From Archivesica marissinica (Eukaryota; Mollusca; Bivalvia; Venerida; Vesicomyidae): a stretch of 64,000 nucleotides of DNA. The stretch is from assembly GCA_014843695.1 (NCBI GenBank), contig CM026403.1, positions 74,001,688 to 74,065,687 on the forward strand. Direction: 5' to 3'. The notes below the pieces were generated by a model. It worked only from the letters and a program-made list of their open reading frames with translations, was not told the origin of the DNA and did not search any database. Positions 45,822 through 59,240 of the stretch are shown in pieces. Made by a program: the position numbers and the translations under genes. Every line of letters begins with the position of its first letter. The first letter of the stretch is position 1.

Positions 45822-46821
45822 NNNNNNNNNNNNNNNNNNNNNNNNNNNNNNNNNNNNNNNNNNNNNNNNNNNNNNNNNNNNNNNNNNNNNNNNNNNNNNN
45901 NNNNNNNNNNNNNNNNNNNNNNNNNNNNNNNNNNNNNNNNNNNNNNNNNNNNNNNNNNNNNNNNNNNNNNNNNNNNNNNNNNNNNNNNNNNNNNNNNNNN
46001 NNNNNNNNNNNNNNNNNNNNNNNNNNNNNNNNNNNNNNNNNNNNNNNNNNNNNNNNNNNNNNNNNNNNNNNNNNNNNNNNNNNNNNNNNNNNNNNNNNNN
46101 NNNNNNNNNNNNNNNNNNNNNNNNNNNNNNNNNNNNNNNNNNNNNNNNNNNNNNNNNNNNNNNNNNNNNNNNNNNNNNNNNNNNNNNNNNNNNNNNNNNN
46201 NNNNNNNNNNNNNNNNNNNNNNNNNNNNNNNNNNNNNNNNNNNNNNNNNNNNNNNNNNNNNNNNNNNNNNNNNNNNNNNNNNNNNNNNNNNNNNNNNNNN
46301 NNNNNNNNNNNNNNNNNNNNNNNNNNNNNNNNNNNNNNNNNNNNNNNNNNNNNNNNNNNNNNNNNNNNNNNNNNNNNNNNNNNNNNNNNNNNNNNNNNNN
46401 NNNNNNNNNNNNNNNNNNNNNNNNNNNNNNNNNNNNNNNNNNNNNNNNNNNNNNNNNNNNNNNNNNNNNNNNNNNNNNNNNNNNNNNNNNNNNNNNNNNN
46501 NNNNNNNNNNNNNNNNNNNNNNNNNNNNNNNNNNNNNNNNNNNNNNNNNNNNNNNNNNNNNNNNNNNNNNNNNNNNNNNNNNNNNNNNNNNNNNNNNNNN
46601 NNNNNNNNNNNNNNNNNNNNNNNNNNNNNNNNNNNNNNNNNNNNNNNNNNNNNNNNNNNNNNNNNNNNNNNNNNNNNNNNNNNNNNNNNNNNNNNNNNNN
46701 NNNNNNNNNNNNNNNNNNNNNNNNNNNNNNNNNNNNNNNNNNNNNNNNNNNNNNNNNNNNNNNNNNNNNNNNNNNNNNNNNNNNNNNNNNNNNNNNNNNN
46801 NNNNNNNNNNNNNNNNNNNNN
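45822..46821. other. Assembly gap, exactly 1,000 N
   Basis: The round length suggests a placeholder, so the true distance is unknown. Different minisatellites lie on its two sides. Confidence 0.99.
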
Positions 46822-49800
46822 AACTCTCACTTTGTCATTGATTACCTCACACATAAACTCTCACTTTGTCATTGATTACCTCACACATAAACTCTCACTT
46901 TGTCATTGATTACCTCACACATAAACTCTCACTTTGTCATTGATTACCTCACACAAACTCCCACTTTGTCATTGATTACCTCACACATAAACTCTCACTT
47001 TGTCATTGATTACCTCACACTTTGTCATTGATTACCTCACATAAACTCTCACTTTGTCATTGATTACCTCACACAAACTCCCACTTTGTCATTGATTACC
47101 TCACACATAAACTCACTTTGTCATTGATTACCTCACACATAAACTCTCACTTTGTCATTGATTACCTCACACATAAACTCCCACTTTGTCATTGATTACC
47201 TCACACATAAACTCTCACTTTGTCATTGATTACCTCACCATAACTCCACTTTGTCATTGAACTCTCACTTTGTCATTGATTACCTCACACATAAACTCTC
47301 ACTTTGTCATTGATTACCTCACACATAAACTCTCACTTTGTCATTGATTACCTCACACATAAACTCTCACTTTGTCATTGATTACCTCACACATAAACTC
47401 TCACTTTGTCATTGATTACCTCACACATAAACTCTCACTTTGTCATTGATTACCTCACACATAAACTCTCACTTTGTCATTGATTACCTCACACAAACTC
47501 CACTTTGTCATTGATTACCTCACACATAAACTCTCACTTTGTCATTGATTACCTCACACATAAACTCTCACTTTGTCATTGATTACCTCACACTTTGTCA
47601 TTGATTACCTCACACATAAACTCTCACTTTGTCATTGATTACCTCACACATAAACTCCCACTTTGTCATTGATTACCTCACACATAAACTCTCACTTTGT
47701 CATTGATTACCTCACACATAAACTCTCACTTTGTCATTGATTACCTCACACATAAACTCCCACTTTGTCATTGATTACCTCACACATAAACTCTCACTTT
47801 GTCATTGATTACCTCACACATAAACTCTCACTTTGTCATTGATTACCTCACACATAAACTCTCACTTTGTCATTGATTACCTCACACATAAACTCTCACT
47901 TTGTCATTGATTACCTCACACATAAACTCTCACTTTGTCATTGATTACACAAAACTCTCACTTTGTCATTGATTACCTCACACATAAACTCCCACTTTGT
48001 CATTGATTACCTCACACATAAACTCTCACTTTGTCATTGATTACCTCACACATAAACTCCACTTTGTCATTGATTACCTCACACATAAACTCCCACTTTG
48101 TCATTGACTCTCACTTTGTCATTGATTACCTCACACATAAACTCCCACTTTGTCATTGATTACCTCACACATAAACTCTCACTTTGTCATTGATTACCTC
48201 AACATAAACTCCACTTTGTCATTGATTACCTCACACATAAACTCTCACTTTGTCATTGATTACCTCACACAAACTCCCACTTTGTCATTGATTACCTCAC
48301 ACATAAACTCTCACTTTGTCATTGATTACCTCACACATAAACTCTCACTTTGTCATTGATTACCTCACACTTTGTCATTGATTACCTCACACATAAACTC
48401 TCACTTTGTCATTGATTACCTCACACATAAACTCCCACTTTGTCATTGATTACCTCACACATAAACTCACTTTGTCATTGATTACCTCACACATAAACTC
48501 TCACTTTGTCATTGATTACCTCACACATAAACTCCCACTTTGTCATTGATTACCTCACACATAAACTCTCACTTTGTCATTGATTACCTCACACATAAAC
48601 TCCCACTTTGTCATTGACACTTTGTCATTGATTACCTCACACATAAACTCTCACTTTGTCATTGATTACCTCACACATAAACTCTCACTTTGTCATTGAT
48701 TACCTCACACATAAACTCTCACTTTGTCATTGATTACCTCACATAAACTCTCACTTTGTCATTGATTACCTCACACATAAACTCCCACTTTGTCATTGAT
48801 TACCTCACACATAAACTCTCACTTTGTCATTGATTACCTCACACATAAACTCTCACTTTGTCATTGATTACCTCACACATAAACTCTCACTTTGTCATTG
48901 ATTACCTCACACATAAACTCTCACTTTGTCATTGATTACCTCACACATAAACTCTCACTTTGTCATTGATTACCTCACACATAAACTCTCACTTTGTCAT
49001 TGATTACCTCACACATAAACTCTCACTTTGTCATTGATTACCTCACACATAAACTCTCACTTTGTCATTGATTACCTCACACATAAACTCCCACTTTGTC
49101 ATTGATTACCTCACACATAAACTCTCACTTTGTCATTGATTACCTCACACATAAACTCCCACTTTGTCATTGATTACCTCACACATAAACTCTCACTTTG
49201 TCATTGATTACCTCACACATAAACTCTCACTTTGTCATTGATTACCTCACACATAAACTCTCACTTTGTCATTGATTACCTCACACATAAACTCTCACTT
49301 TGTCATTGATTACCTCACACATAAACTCTCACTTTGTCATTGATTACCTCACACATAAACTCTCACTTTGTCATTGATTACCTCACACATAAACTCTCAC
49401 TTTGTCATTGATTACCTCACACATAAACTCTCACTTTGTCATTGATTACCTCACACATAAACTCTCACTTTGTCATTGATTACCTCACACATAAACTCCA
49501 CTTTGTCATTGATTACCTCACACATAAACTCTCACTTTGTCATTGATTACCTCACACATAAACTCCACTTTGTCATTGATTACCTCACACATAAACTCCC
49601 ACTTTGTCATTGATCACTTTGTCATTGATTACCTCACACATAAACTCTCACTTTGTCATTGATTACCTCACACATAAACTCTCACTTTGTCATTGATTAC
49701 CTCACACATAAACTCCACTTTGTCATTGATTACCTCACACATAAACTCTCACTTTGTCATTGATTACCTCACACATAAACTCTCACTTTGTCATTGATTA

Positions 49801-52668
49801 CCTCACACATAAACTCTCACTTTGTCATTGATTACCTCACACAAACTCCACTCTCACCACTTTGTCATTGATTACCTCACACATAAACTCTCACTTTGTC
49901 ATTGATTACCTCACACATAAACTCCCACTTTGTCATTGATTACCTCACACATAAACTCTCACTTTGTCATTGATTACCTCACACATAAACTCCCACTTTG
50001 TCATTGATTACCTCACATAAACTCTCACTTTGTCATTGATTACCTCACACATAAACTCCCACTTTGTCATTGATTACCTCACACATAAACTCACTTTGTC
50101 ATTGATTACCTCACACATAAACTCTCACTTTGTCATTGATTACCTCACACATAAACTCTCACTTTGTCATTGATTACCTCACACATAAACTCCCACTTTG
50201 TCATTGATTACCTCACACATAAACTCTCACTTTGTCATTGATTACCTCACACATAAACTCCACTTTGTCATTGATTACACATAAACTCCACTTTGTCATT
50301 GATTACCTCACACATAAACTCTCACTTTGTCATTGATTACCTCACACATAAACTCTCACTTTGTCATTGATTACCTCACACATAAACTCTCACTTTGTCA
50401 TTGATTACCTCACACATAAACTCTCACTTTGTCATTGATTACCTCACACATAAACTCTCACTTTGTCATTGATTACCTCACACATAAACTCTCACTTTGT
50501 CATTGATTACCTCACACATAAACTCCCACTTTGTCATTGATTACCTCACACATAAACTCTCACTTTGTCATTGATTACCTCACACAAACTCTCACTTTGT
50601 CATTGATTACCTCACACATAAACTCTCACTTTGTCATTGATTACCTCACACATAAACTCTCACTTTGTCATTGATTACCTCACACATAAACTCTCACTTT
50701 GTCATTGATTACCTCACACATAAACTCCCACTTTGTCATTGATTACCTCACATAAACTCTCACTTTGTCATTGATTACCTCACACATAAACTCTCACTTT
50801 GTCATTGATTACCTCACACATAAACTCTCACTTTGTCATTGATTACCTCACACATAAACTCCCACTTTGTCATTGATTACCTCACACATAAACTCTCACT
50901 TTGTCATTGATTACCTCACACATAAACTCCCACTTTGTCATTGACTCACTTTGTCATTGATTACCTCACACATAAACTCTCACTTTGTCATTGATTACCT
51001 CACACATAAACTCCCACTTTGTCATTGATTACCTCACAGATAAACTCTCACTTTGTCATTGATTACCTCACACATAAACTCTCACTTTGTCATTGATTAC
51101 CTCACACATAAACTCTCACTTTGTCATTGATTACCTCACACATAAACTCTCACTTTGTCATTGATTACCTCACACAAACTCCCACTTTGTCATTGATTAC
51201 CTCACACATAAACTCTCACTTTGTCATTGATTACCTCACACTTTGTCATTGATTACCTCACATAAACTCTCACTTTGTCATTGATTACCTCACACATAAA
51301 CTCCCACTTTGTCATTGACTCTCACTTTGTCATTGATTACCTCACACATAAACTCTCACTTTGTCATTGATTACCTCACACATAAACTCTCACTTTGTCA
51401 TTGATTACCTCACACATAAACTCTCACTTTGTCATTGATTACCTCACACATAAACTCTCACTTTGTCATTGATTACCTCACACATAAACTCTCACTTTGT
51501 CATTGATTACCTCACACATAAACTCTCACTTTGTCATTGATTACCTCACACATAAACTCTCACTTTGTCATTGATTACCTCACACATAAACTCTCACTTT
51601 GTCATTGATTACCTCACACATAAACTCTCACTTTGTCATTGATTACCTCACACATAAACTCTCACTTTGTCATTGATTACCTCACACATAAACTCTCACT
51701 TTGTCATTGATTACCTCACACATAAACTCTCACTTTGTCATTGATTACCTCACAGATAAACTCCCACTTTGTCATTGATTACCTCACACATAAACTCTCA
51801 CTTTGTCATTGATTACCTCACACATAAACTCCCACTTTGTCATTGATTACCTCACACATAAACTCTCACTTTGTCATTGATTACCTCACACATAAACTCT
51901 CACTTTGTCATTGATTACCTCACACATAAACTCTCACTTTGTCATTGATTACCTCACACATAAACTCTCACTTTGTCATTGATTACCTCACACATTGTCA
52001 TTGATTACCTCACACATAAACTCTCACTTTGTCATTGATTACCTCACAGATAAACTCTCACTTTGTCATTGATTACCTCACACAAACTCCCACTTTGTCA
52101 TTGATTACCTCACACATAAACTCTCACTTTGTCATTGATTACCTCACACTTTGTCATTGATTACCTCACACATAAACTCTCACTTTGTCATTGATTACCT
52201 CACAGATAAACTCCCACTTTGTCATTGATTACCTCACACATAAACTCTCACTTTGTCATTGATTACCTCACACATAAACTCCCACTTTGTCATTGATTAC
52301 CTCACACATAAACTCTCACTTTGTCATTGATTACCTCACACAAACTCCCACTTTGTCATTGATTACCTCACAGATAAACTCTCACTTTGTCATTGATTAC
52401 CTCACACATAAACTCCACTTTGTCATTGATTACCTCACACATAAACTCTCACTTTGTCATTGATTACCTCACACATAAACTCTCACTTTGTCATTGATTA
52501 CCTCACACATAAACTCCCACTTTGTCATTGATTACCTCACACATAAACTCTCACTTTGTCATTGATTACCTCACACATAAACTCCCACTTTGTCATTGAC
52601 TCTCACTTTGTCATTGATTACCTCACACATAAACTCTCACTTTGTCATTGATTACCTCACACATAAAA
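46822..52668. repeat. Giant 34-bp minisatellite (~5.8 kb, ~170 copies)
   Basis: Unit of 34 bp: CACTTTGTCATTGATTACCT then CACACATAAACTCT. Variants are CTCCC for CTCTC, CACAAACT with four bases lost, and truncated units joined at TTGTCATTGA. It begins at the gap and stops 95 bp before the coding exon at 52,764. The plain unit contains no AG dinucleotide. Confidence 0.96.
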
Positions 52669-52763
52669 TAGAATATAGAAGATAGTACATAACTAAATGA
52701 TATATAAATACGTTCACTTTTTCGCCAAAAATAACATGTAGTGTATATATCTTTATCACACAG

Positions 52764-53831
52764 GAAGTGTGGTTGAAGCGATACGATGATCCTCTACTGC
52801 CGGCAGAAGGGGTTCTGAGATTTAACCGACGTCTGAGGGTGTCTCCGCAGCACTGCACGTTAGTAGAAGTCAGATTACCTAATCCGTGCGAACGGGAAGA
52901 GGACGCAAGAAGGTCCATCGGAGGATCTTGTTCGAGTCAATGCATTCTCTTCTCAAATGTGGTAACAAATTCCGTTGACATGGAAGTTGAGGACGGAAAC
53001 ACGGAAAGTACATGTCAATGTGACAGTGTGCCATGCGGAAACAGTCGGCGAGATGTAGGTTCGGGTCGGACTGAACCAACGTTGAAATCCAATAACCATG
53101 ACAAGGTAGACTCGGGCGAACACGACTTTGGCACTAGGGAATTCCGAGAAAAATTATTTAAATTTATTGAGACATCGTTCATGGAAGAAGTGTCCGGTGT
53201 TCTTGTACGACCGATATTGTTAGTATTGGAGTACATCAATTACTTTGCAAGTTTGGAAGAGAACGAATCATTTGAAAATTTTGGGTGCGTCTTTTTCAAA
53301 ATGATGGAAGAATTTCTGGTGCTGGTTGACGTGGATAGTCAGTATGCACAGATGTTTCAAAACACGTTTGGTATGCCACGAGAAAAATATATTCTTCTTT
53401 ACCTGATAAGCGACTGGCTGGGTCATGAATATCATGAACTTGAGTCGCGTATTATGGAAAAAATGGATACATTTAAACAGAAGCACATTATATCTATAGA
53501 TACATTGCCGTCAGCTGAAACAGTCATCAGCACCTTATTTCCGTCCTGTATGAAAACATTTGTGATTAATTGGCAAGGAGTTGGGAAGGTCGTGACAGAC
53601 CCATGCACATTTAGTACCGGCTCGGATCATTGCTACATCCGCCCACCCCGGGCGAGGCATGTCAAGGATATTAATTATCCACTTATACAGTTAGTGTTGG
53701 AGTTTGGATCAAACTGTCTTCTCTCGGGACTAAGTCACGTTGTGTTCTCACGACTACAGGTGGAGAATCGATCGGCGGCGTTTTGTTCATCATTTATAAG
53801 AGAGGATACATCCGAACCTTCTTCAACTTGA
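52764..53831 (+). CDS. Terminal coding exon of an unrecognised protein (355 residues)
   Basis: An open frame of 355 codons with stop TGA at 53,829-53,831. No ATG opens it; it is preceded by ATATATCTTTATCACACAG, a good 3' splice site, so it is the last exon of a longer gene whose earlier exons lie left of 46.8 kb, in the gap or unsequenced repeats. The start reads EVWLKRYDDPLLPAEG and RRLRVSPQHCTLVEVRLPNP. An acidic, low-complexity linker follows (about residues 75-120), then a helical, hydrophobic region with FREKLFKFIETSFMEEVSG, RPILLVLEYINYFASLEENE and YILLYLISDWLGHEYHELES. No signal peptide, transmembrane span or catalytic motif is evident. I do not recognise the family. Codon content and length make a chance frame very unlikely. 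Confidence 0.82.
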   Translation, partial: EVWLKRYDDPLLPAEGVLRFNRRLRVSPQHCTLVEVRLPNPCEREEDARRSIGGSCSSQCILFSNVVTNSVDMEVEDGNTESTCQCDSVPCGNSRRDVGSGRTEPTLKSNNHDKVDSGEHDFGTREFREKLFKFIETSFMEEVSGVLVRPILLVLEYINYFASLEENESFENFGCVFFKMMEEFLVLVDVDSQYAQMFQNTFGMPREKYILLYLISDWLGHEYHELESRIMEKMDTFKQKHIISIDTLPSAETVISTLFPSCMKTFVINWQGVGKVVTDPCTFSTGSDHCYIRPPRARHVKDINYPLIQLVLEFGSNCLLSGLSHVVFSRLQVENRSAAFCSSFIREDTSEPSST

Positions 53832-53871
53832 ATTCAATTGTATGAAACCGGAAACCAGTCAAGCATGCAAG

Positions 53872-53877
53872 AATAAA
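53872..53877 (+). terminator. Poly(A) signal after the unknown gene
   Basis: AATAAA 41 bases after the stop codon; it supports 52,764-53,831 being a terminal exon. Confidence 0.6.
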
Positions 53878-54140
53878 TGGGAACCGGAAACCAGTCGAGC
53901 ATCAAACTGATCGGCACCCTTTCTAAAAAAAGTTGCTATCATACAATTGTATTCGTTACAAAATCAGTATTACACATGAGTTAATCTGTATTACACATTA
54001 GTTAATCCATATTACACATGAGTTAATCTGTATTACACCATTAGTTTTTCATTACAGAAATTCATTGTTGAAAAACATATAATCTTCGTAACAAATCCTT
54101 TTATTAATATTGCTGTCATAAAAACCGGAACACTCGCATA

Positions 54141-54310
54141 CAGGCTCAAGCTAGACCCAATTATTTGGGAGAAGTGAGAAAGAATGCGACTTTGTCATAT
54201 AATTGTATTATTTCATAAATTTCAACATAATAGGGTTAAAATACGAGTGTTTTACAATGGCAATATCTGAAAATTGTAAGAAAATATATTTTTTGTTTTA
54301 TTTTTTTTTA
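54141..54310 (+). mobile_element. MITE family A, 5' fragment
   Basis: CAGGCTCAAGCTAGACC, TTTGGGAGAAGTGAGAAAG and AATAGGGTTAAAATACGAGT match the family; the right half is lost. Confidence 0.6.
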
Positions 54311-55157
54311 CTATCTAAGCAATTTTATGATCGTCTACTTTATTTTACGTAATGTTTACAAGTAATTGCATAGTGAACTGGAAGTGGAGGAACATCCGTA
54401 ATGCGGCGTGCCAATTCACTAAATGGTGCTAGAATGTCGTGTTTAGATTCAAAACGGTTAGGGAAACATGTGGCTGGGAAACATATTTGTTTTATTCGAC
54501 TTGTTACTGAATAATATTCAATTATTCTCTTCAAGTCAATAGCTCAAACTATTCTTCTAATGGTTAGGTGACTTTCAGACTATACGAAATGTTCAACCAT
54601 ACCCGGTCGGCTAACAAAACTGTAAAAATGTTTGAAGTTTTTCACACATGCGACATAAATTGTGGCATCCAAAATGGCCGCCATAAATTAATAGTTTACA
54701 TTTTGTGATTTTATTTAATTTGTATTCATGTGTCAATTGGATTTTATGCCATTTTTCAAAGAAATTATTGTACTATTTAAGAAAATTATGTAAATGGTCA
54801 AATTTAAGGGTTAGGGGTGGTATTTTACATCAAAGGCTCGGAGCTAAAATTTAAATCGTGTGTAAGTATGTTTAAAATGTAGATCAAAACTAATTAAAAT
54901 AATGGCTTCTTGGTGGTAATTTAATATGCATTTTAGCTGTAGAAGTAAAATTAATTACTTATTTATGTTGGCACAAAATGGCTGCTTACAACTTTATTTA
55001 CGTGAAGTCAATGTTGATTACAAACAAAACGTAATGGAAAATGTGTTTATTTGTACAGAAGTTTTAGTCTGTTTGTAAGAGACCAACGCCATTACAGCTG
55101 GAAGAACGTAACTGTATTGAACCACATAACCCATCAATTATGCGATTAAAGTAGATC
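54311..55157. other. Intergenic sequence without recognisable features
   Basis: AT-rich sequence; no coding, RNA or repeat signal that I can support. Confidence 0.5.
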
Positions 55158-55335
55158 ATATCTGAATGTACAACCGGAGGGTGATGACAGATCTGAATGT
55201 ACAACCGGAGGGTGATGACAGATCTGAATGTACAACCGGAGGGTGATGACAGATCTGAATGTACAACCGGAGGGTGATGACAGATCTGAATGTACAACCG
55301 GAGGGTGATGACAGATCTGAATGTACAACCGGACT
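55158..55335. repeat. 31-bp minisatellite
   Basis: Five and a half nearly identical units: GATCTGAATGTACAACCGGA then GGGTGATGACA. Near-identity suggests a recent expansion. Confidence 0.93.
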
Positions 55336-56336
55336 ATGTGATTCAGCAGACATTACCGGTATATTCTATGGTGGATTTCTCCGAACGCCATGATTTATGC
55401 CGCATGTGTGACAACTTTACAGACATTTTGGTATATTGTGGCAACTGGCATTTATATTATTCACACATGTTAGAACTGATTGGGTGGGGAAATCTTTAAT
55501 ATGTTGTATTTGTCAATATTCCGCTTGAGCGTCGCGTAATTTCAGGGCAATTCTGCCATATTACGCTAGGAGTCGTTACGCCAGGTCTTGCGGAATTCGC
55601 CTAATAGTATATAAGGACCGATTTTTCAGTAGAACAGAACAGACTCTCGCATTGAATTTACTGTAAGAACATAATTTATTGGTTAATGAGTTTTGATTGA
55701 TTTCAGATGTATAGTTTTAAGGTGGAGCTGCTTAGATACATGGACTTGTCTCATAAAAAATAAAACACCGTTGAATAGAAGTCAATACTCGTGATTCATT
55801 AACCCCCACTCTGTGTTGCACTTCTAACGCTACCACGAATATCGGATAGGAGCCACAATATAACTCGATTTGTTAGCTGACCGGGTAAGGTTGCCCCTCA
55901 AAATAGTGGTAGCAAGTTGCCTAACCATAAGTGAGGGGGATTACATAATTGTTAAAATGACGTAATTCAAGTTGGCTATTGTCTAGGAATTATCGAATAT
56001 GGTCAAAATTAAATCGAAAGTATCGATGAGGCAATCTCTCGAATGTAGTTTTTATCAATTTTAAAACCAAGTTTTATGCGCCCTCAAAATTTCTCACAAT
56101 ATATATAAATGAAATCGGCGACATGGAGAACACCAATACAAACACCCACGCTCGCACTTGATCATAGTGCTGGTTTTGGCAGAACAATGTTTCGTAGTTC
56201 ATTCAATCAAGCTCGAGTAATTTTCTGGAAATAGTCGATTTTTAAAATTTAAACTTTATTTTCAGTAGATCTCGAACATGCCTTTGATACATCATAATGC
56301 TTCGGGGGCATTCATCACTTCTTGTTTAGAAAGCAA
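55336..56336. other. Intergenic sequence without recognisable features
   Basis: No supported feature. AAAAAATAAAACACC near 55,755 contains a poly(A)-type hexamer, but no gene ends there that I can identify. Confidence 0.45.
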
Positions 56337-56500
56337 TTGTAGATATATATTCAGCAGGTAATGTCTCTGGTTTGCTCATTGTGGATATATATTCAGCAGG
56401 TAATGTCTGGTTTGCTCATTGTGGATATATATTCAGCAGGTAGTCTCTGGTTTGCTCATTGTGGATATATATTCAGCAGGTAATGTCTGGTTTGCTCATT
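56337..56500. repeat. ~40-bp minisatellite, four units
   Basis: Units of GGATATATATTCAGCAGGTA and ATGTCTGGTTTGCTCATTGT. Confidence 0.92.
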
Positions 56501-57073
56501 TAACACTTGTCAATCTTTACTAACAAATCTAGATGGATTGGAAGTTGGACAAAGTATTAACTGAAGAAACAAGTCACAACATTGTGGAAGTGGCCATTTA
56601 CTATGAAAGTGGTGCTCTAATTTCGTGAGCTGTCGGCGGCCATAAATCGGATGAAATTTGACATGGTGCAAAGGACCATTATATAAAATAATAATTTCTA
56701 TTCACAGTTGATCGTTCCTTAACCTGCCAATCAGTTGCAACTAAGTCGTTTTGCAAATGTTCCGTCTGATCAGGCTCTATGCTGTTTGCTATTCAGATAG
56801 TGGATGTTGTTTGCACATTCTGTTCAATTTATTCGGCAGGTTAAGGGTTAAACAAGTTATTAAGCTGATAAAAGTTACTTTTTCTGGGCAATATAATCAC
56901 CACTGAGATAATGAGTTTTCATAATGGAAAAGCTTAGTGATCACATATGATTGGAATAGTCTATAGCTATCATATGATTGGAATAGTCTATAGCTATATA
57001 TGTTTAAAGTCAAGGATGATGGGAAATATGTCATTGTGAAGTGGATATTTATTCTCAAAATCAGTAATAAACT

Positions 57074-57248
57074 TTGTAAATGGTGGTTTATCAAAGCTAC
57101 CATTAGAATTGTAAATGGTGGTTTATCAAAGCTACCATTAGGATTGTAAATGGTTGTTTATCAAAGCTACCATTAGGATTGTAAATGGTTGTTTATCAAA
57201 GCTACCATTAGGATTGTAAATGGTTGTTTATCAAAGCTACCATTAGGA
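57074..57248. repeat. 35-bp minisatellite, five units
   Basis: Units of TTGTAAATGGTTGTTTATCA and AAGCTACCATTAGGA. AATGGT and ACCATT in each unit could pair. Confidence 0.92.
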
Positions 57249-57915
57249 TACATTTGTTTTCCATCTCCGTAATAAACAAGCAAATTCATTGGTTTCCACC
57301 GCCAAATAAAAACTGTATATTGCAATATTGAGATCCGTGAAATTGAATACCGGTATTTAACAATTTCTAATATATGCACTTTACTCTCGTCTAGGCGGGT
57401 CAGAAGGGATGGCAGCGGGTTTTCACGACTTCACTATAAAAACAAGTTAACTACGCCAGGACAGGATCCGGCTTTTATACACGACTCAATCGCTTCAACC
57501 CTTGCTTATGTAAATATTCTCTGAAACATTTTCTAGTCGATTTAAGTTGTTGATTTTCTAGTTAATAACACTGTTGAATACAGATAGTGTCTTAAAACAA
57601 TCCTGAATCAGATAGTGTCTTAACATAATCCATGTCATAATCCCAATTCAAATGCATTGAAGATATCGTGACACCCCTAGCAATAACTCTGGTTTCATTA
57701 GACTTTCAGGACAACACAATGGTGATCTAATTTTAGTTTAAAAAAAATAACATTACATACATTGGTTACTTTTTAATCAATTACCCTGATGTTACTGACC
57801 CGCGGATGAAAGTTTTACCTGCACACTATGATTGGAGTTTCATGAAATTCCACCCGTTGGTTACAGGGATCTGACTACGGACGGACAATGCCAAACAATA
57901 TCGCCTCCGAGATCT

Positions 57916-58042
57916 TTTGGATCGGCAAGGAATAAAAACACCTGGAATTGGAGACTTTAGATCGGCGAGGAATAAAAGCACCTGGAATTGGAGACTTTGG
58001 ATCGGCGAGGAATAAAAGCACCTGGAATTGGAGACTTTAATG
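57916..58042. repeat. 41-bp tandem repeat, three units
   Basis: Units contain TTGGATCGGCGAGGAATAAA and AGCACCTGGAATTGGAGACT. Confidence 0.9.
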
Positions 58043-58154
58043 TCATGACAAACAATACTATATAAAATAAATATATGTTAATCCAATGAAATAGATCTTG
58101 GCAAATTAAAGTTAAACTGTGTGCCAGGCATCCGTCATGAAGTGACCTACTTTA

Positions 58155-58434
58155 CAGGGCTCATTCTAGGTCGGAATATTTGGGAGAAGTGCGCGATTGC
58201 GTCCTTAAATTTCAACAAAATATGATAAAAATGGACAGTATCACCATTAAATACAACATTTGAATAGAAGTAGTGCTTTATAATGGACCAGTGCATCTTA
58301 ATGGACACAATTTTGTATGAAAATTGTAAAAATAATTTAGTGTTTAAGTTGTTTTGTTTTTAGGGATAGTGGGGCACCCAGGGGACGAAGTCAGGGTTCC
58401 TATGACGACTATTTTGCCCTCTAGAATGAGCCCC
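58155..58434 (+). mobile_element. MITE family A, full-length copy
   Basis: CAGGGCTCATTCTAGGTCGG at the left, GCCCTCTAGAATGAGCCCC at the right. The flanks ACTTTA and ACTTAT are similar. The left end is close to that of hAT element 1. Confidence 0.85.
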
Positions 58435-58524
58435 ACTTATATGCAGTGACCGACGTATTTTATATGCCGACATTATTCAGCAACTCTCTTTCCTATCGCA
58501 GGAAGACATGGTACAGCCTAAATG

Positions 58525-58756
58525 TAACGGCATATTGTTCAACAATACACATTATATAAAGTATCTGCTTCGTTAATTAGGCCTAAATGTATTCCGTAAC
58601 GGCATATTGTTCAACAATACACATTATATAAAGTATCTGCTTCGTTGTTCAACAATACACATTATATAAAGTATCTGCTTCGTTAATTAGGCCTAAATGT
58701 ATTCCGTAACGGCATATTGTTCAACAATACACATTATATAAAGTATCTGCTTCGTC
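58525..58756. repeat. 72-bp tandem repeat, about three units plus a partial one
   Basis: Units contain CGGCATATTGTTCAACAATA, TATAAAGTATCTGCTTCGTT and AATTAGGCCTAAATGTATTC. One internal copy is shortened. ATTGTTCAACAAT is a palindrome. Confidence 0.9.
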
Positions 58757-58950
58757 AAGAATCATCCATAAATATGTTGTCCTCCTTTCTAACTGCCTCT
58801 CTGCTGGCCTTTATGATTGCACGAACACGATCCAACATGTACTGAAACACAAGATAAAACTGATACTGACCAACTTTGTATTCAGTGACCTGCTTTAATT
58901 AAACTGACCTACTTTGCATATGCGGTGACCTACTTAACATTTGCAGATTT

Positions 58951-59240
58951 TTATATGCAGTGATATATTTTACATATGTTATATGCAGTGATATATTTTA
59001 CATTGTTATATGCAGTGATATATTTTACATATGTTATATGCAGTGATATATTTTACATATGTTATATGCAGTGATATATTTTACATATGTTATATGCAGT
59101 GATATATTTTACATATGTTATATGCAGTGATATATTTTACATATGTTATATGCAGTGATATATTTTACATATGTTATATGCAGTGATATATTTTACATGT
59201 TGGTGTTTTTGTTATATGCAGTGATATATTTTACATATGC
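58951..59240. repeat. 28-bp minisatellite, about ten units
   Basis: Units of TTATATGCAGTGATATATTT and TACATATG. Diverged phrases with TGACCTACTTTACATATGC surround it from about 58,880 to 59,360. Confidence 0.92.

Noticed and set aside
45700..46875. Long frames across the gap
   Set aside because: They consist of N and carry no information.
46822..52668. CRISPR array
   Set aside because: Direct repeats are contiguous with no unique spacers, and the context is a eukaryotic genome with introns.
55064..55499. Frames repeating HPPVVHSDLSSPSGCTF
   Set aside because: Translations of the 31-bp tandem repeat.
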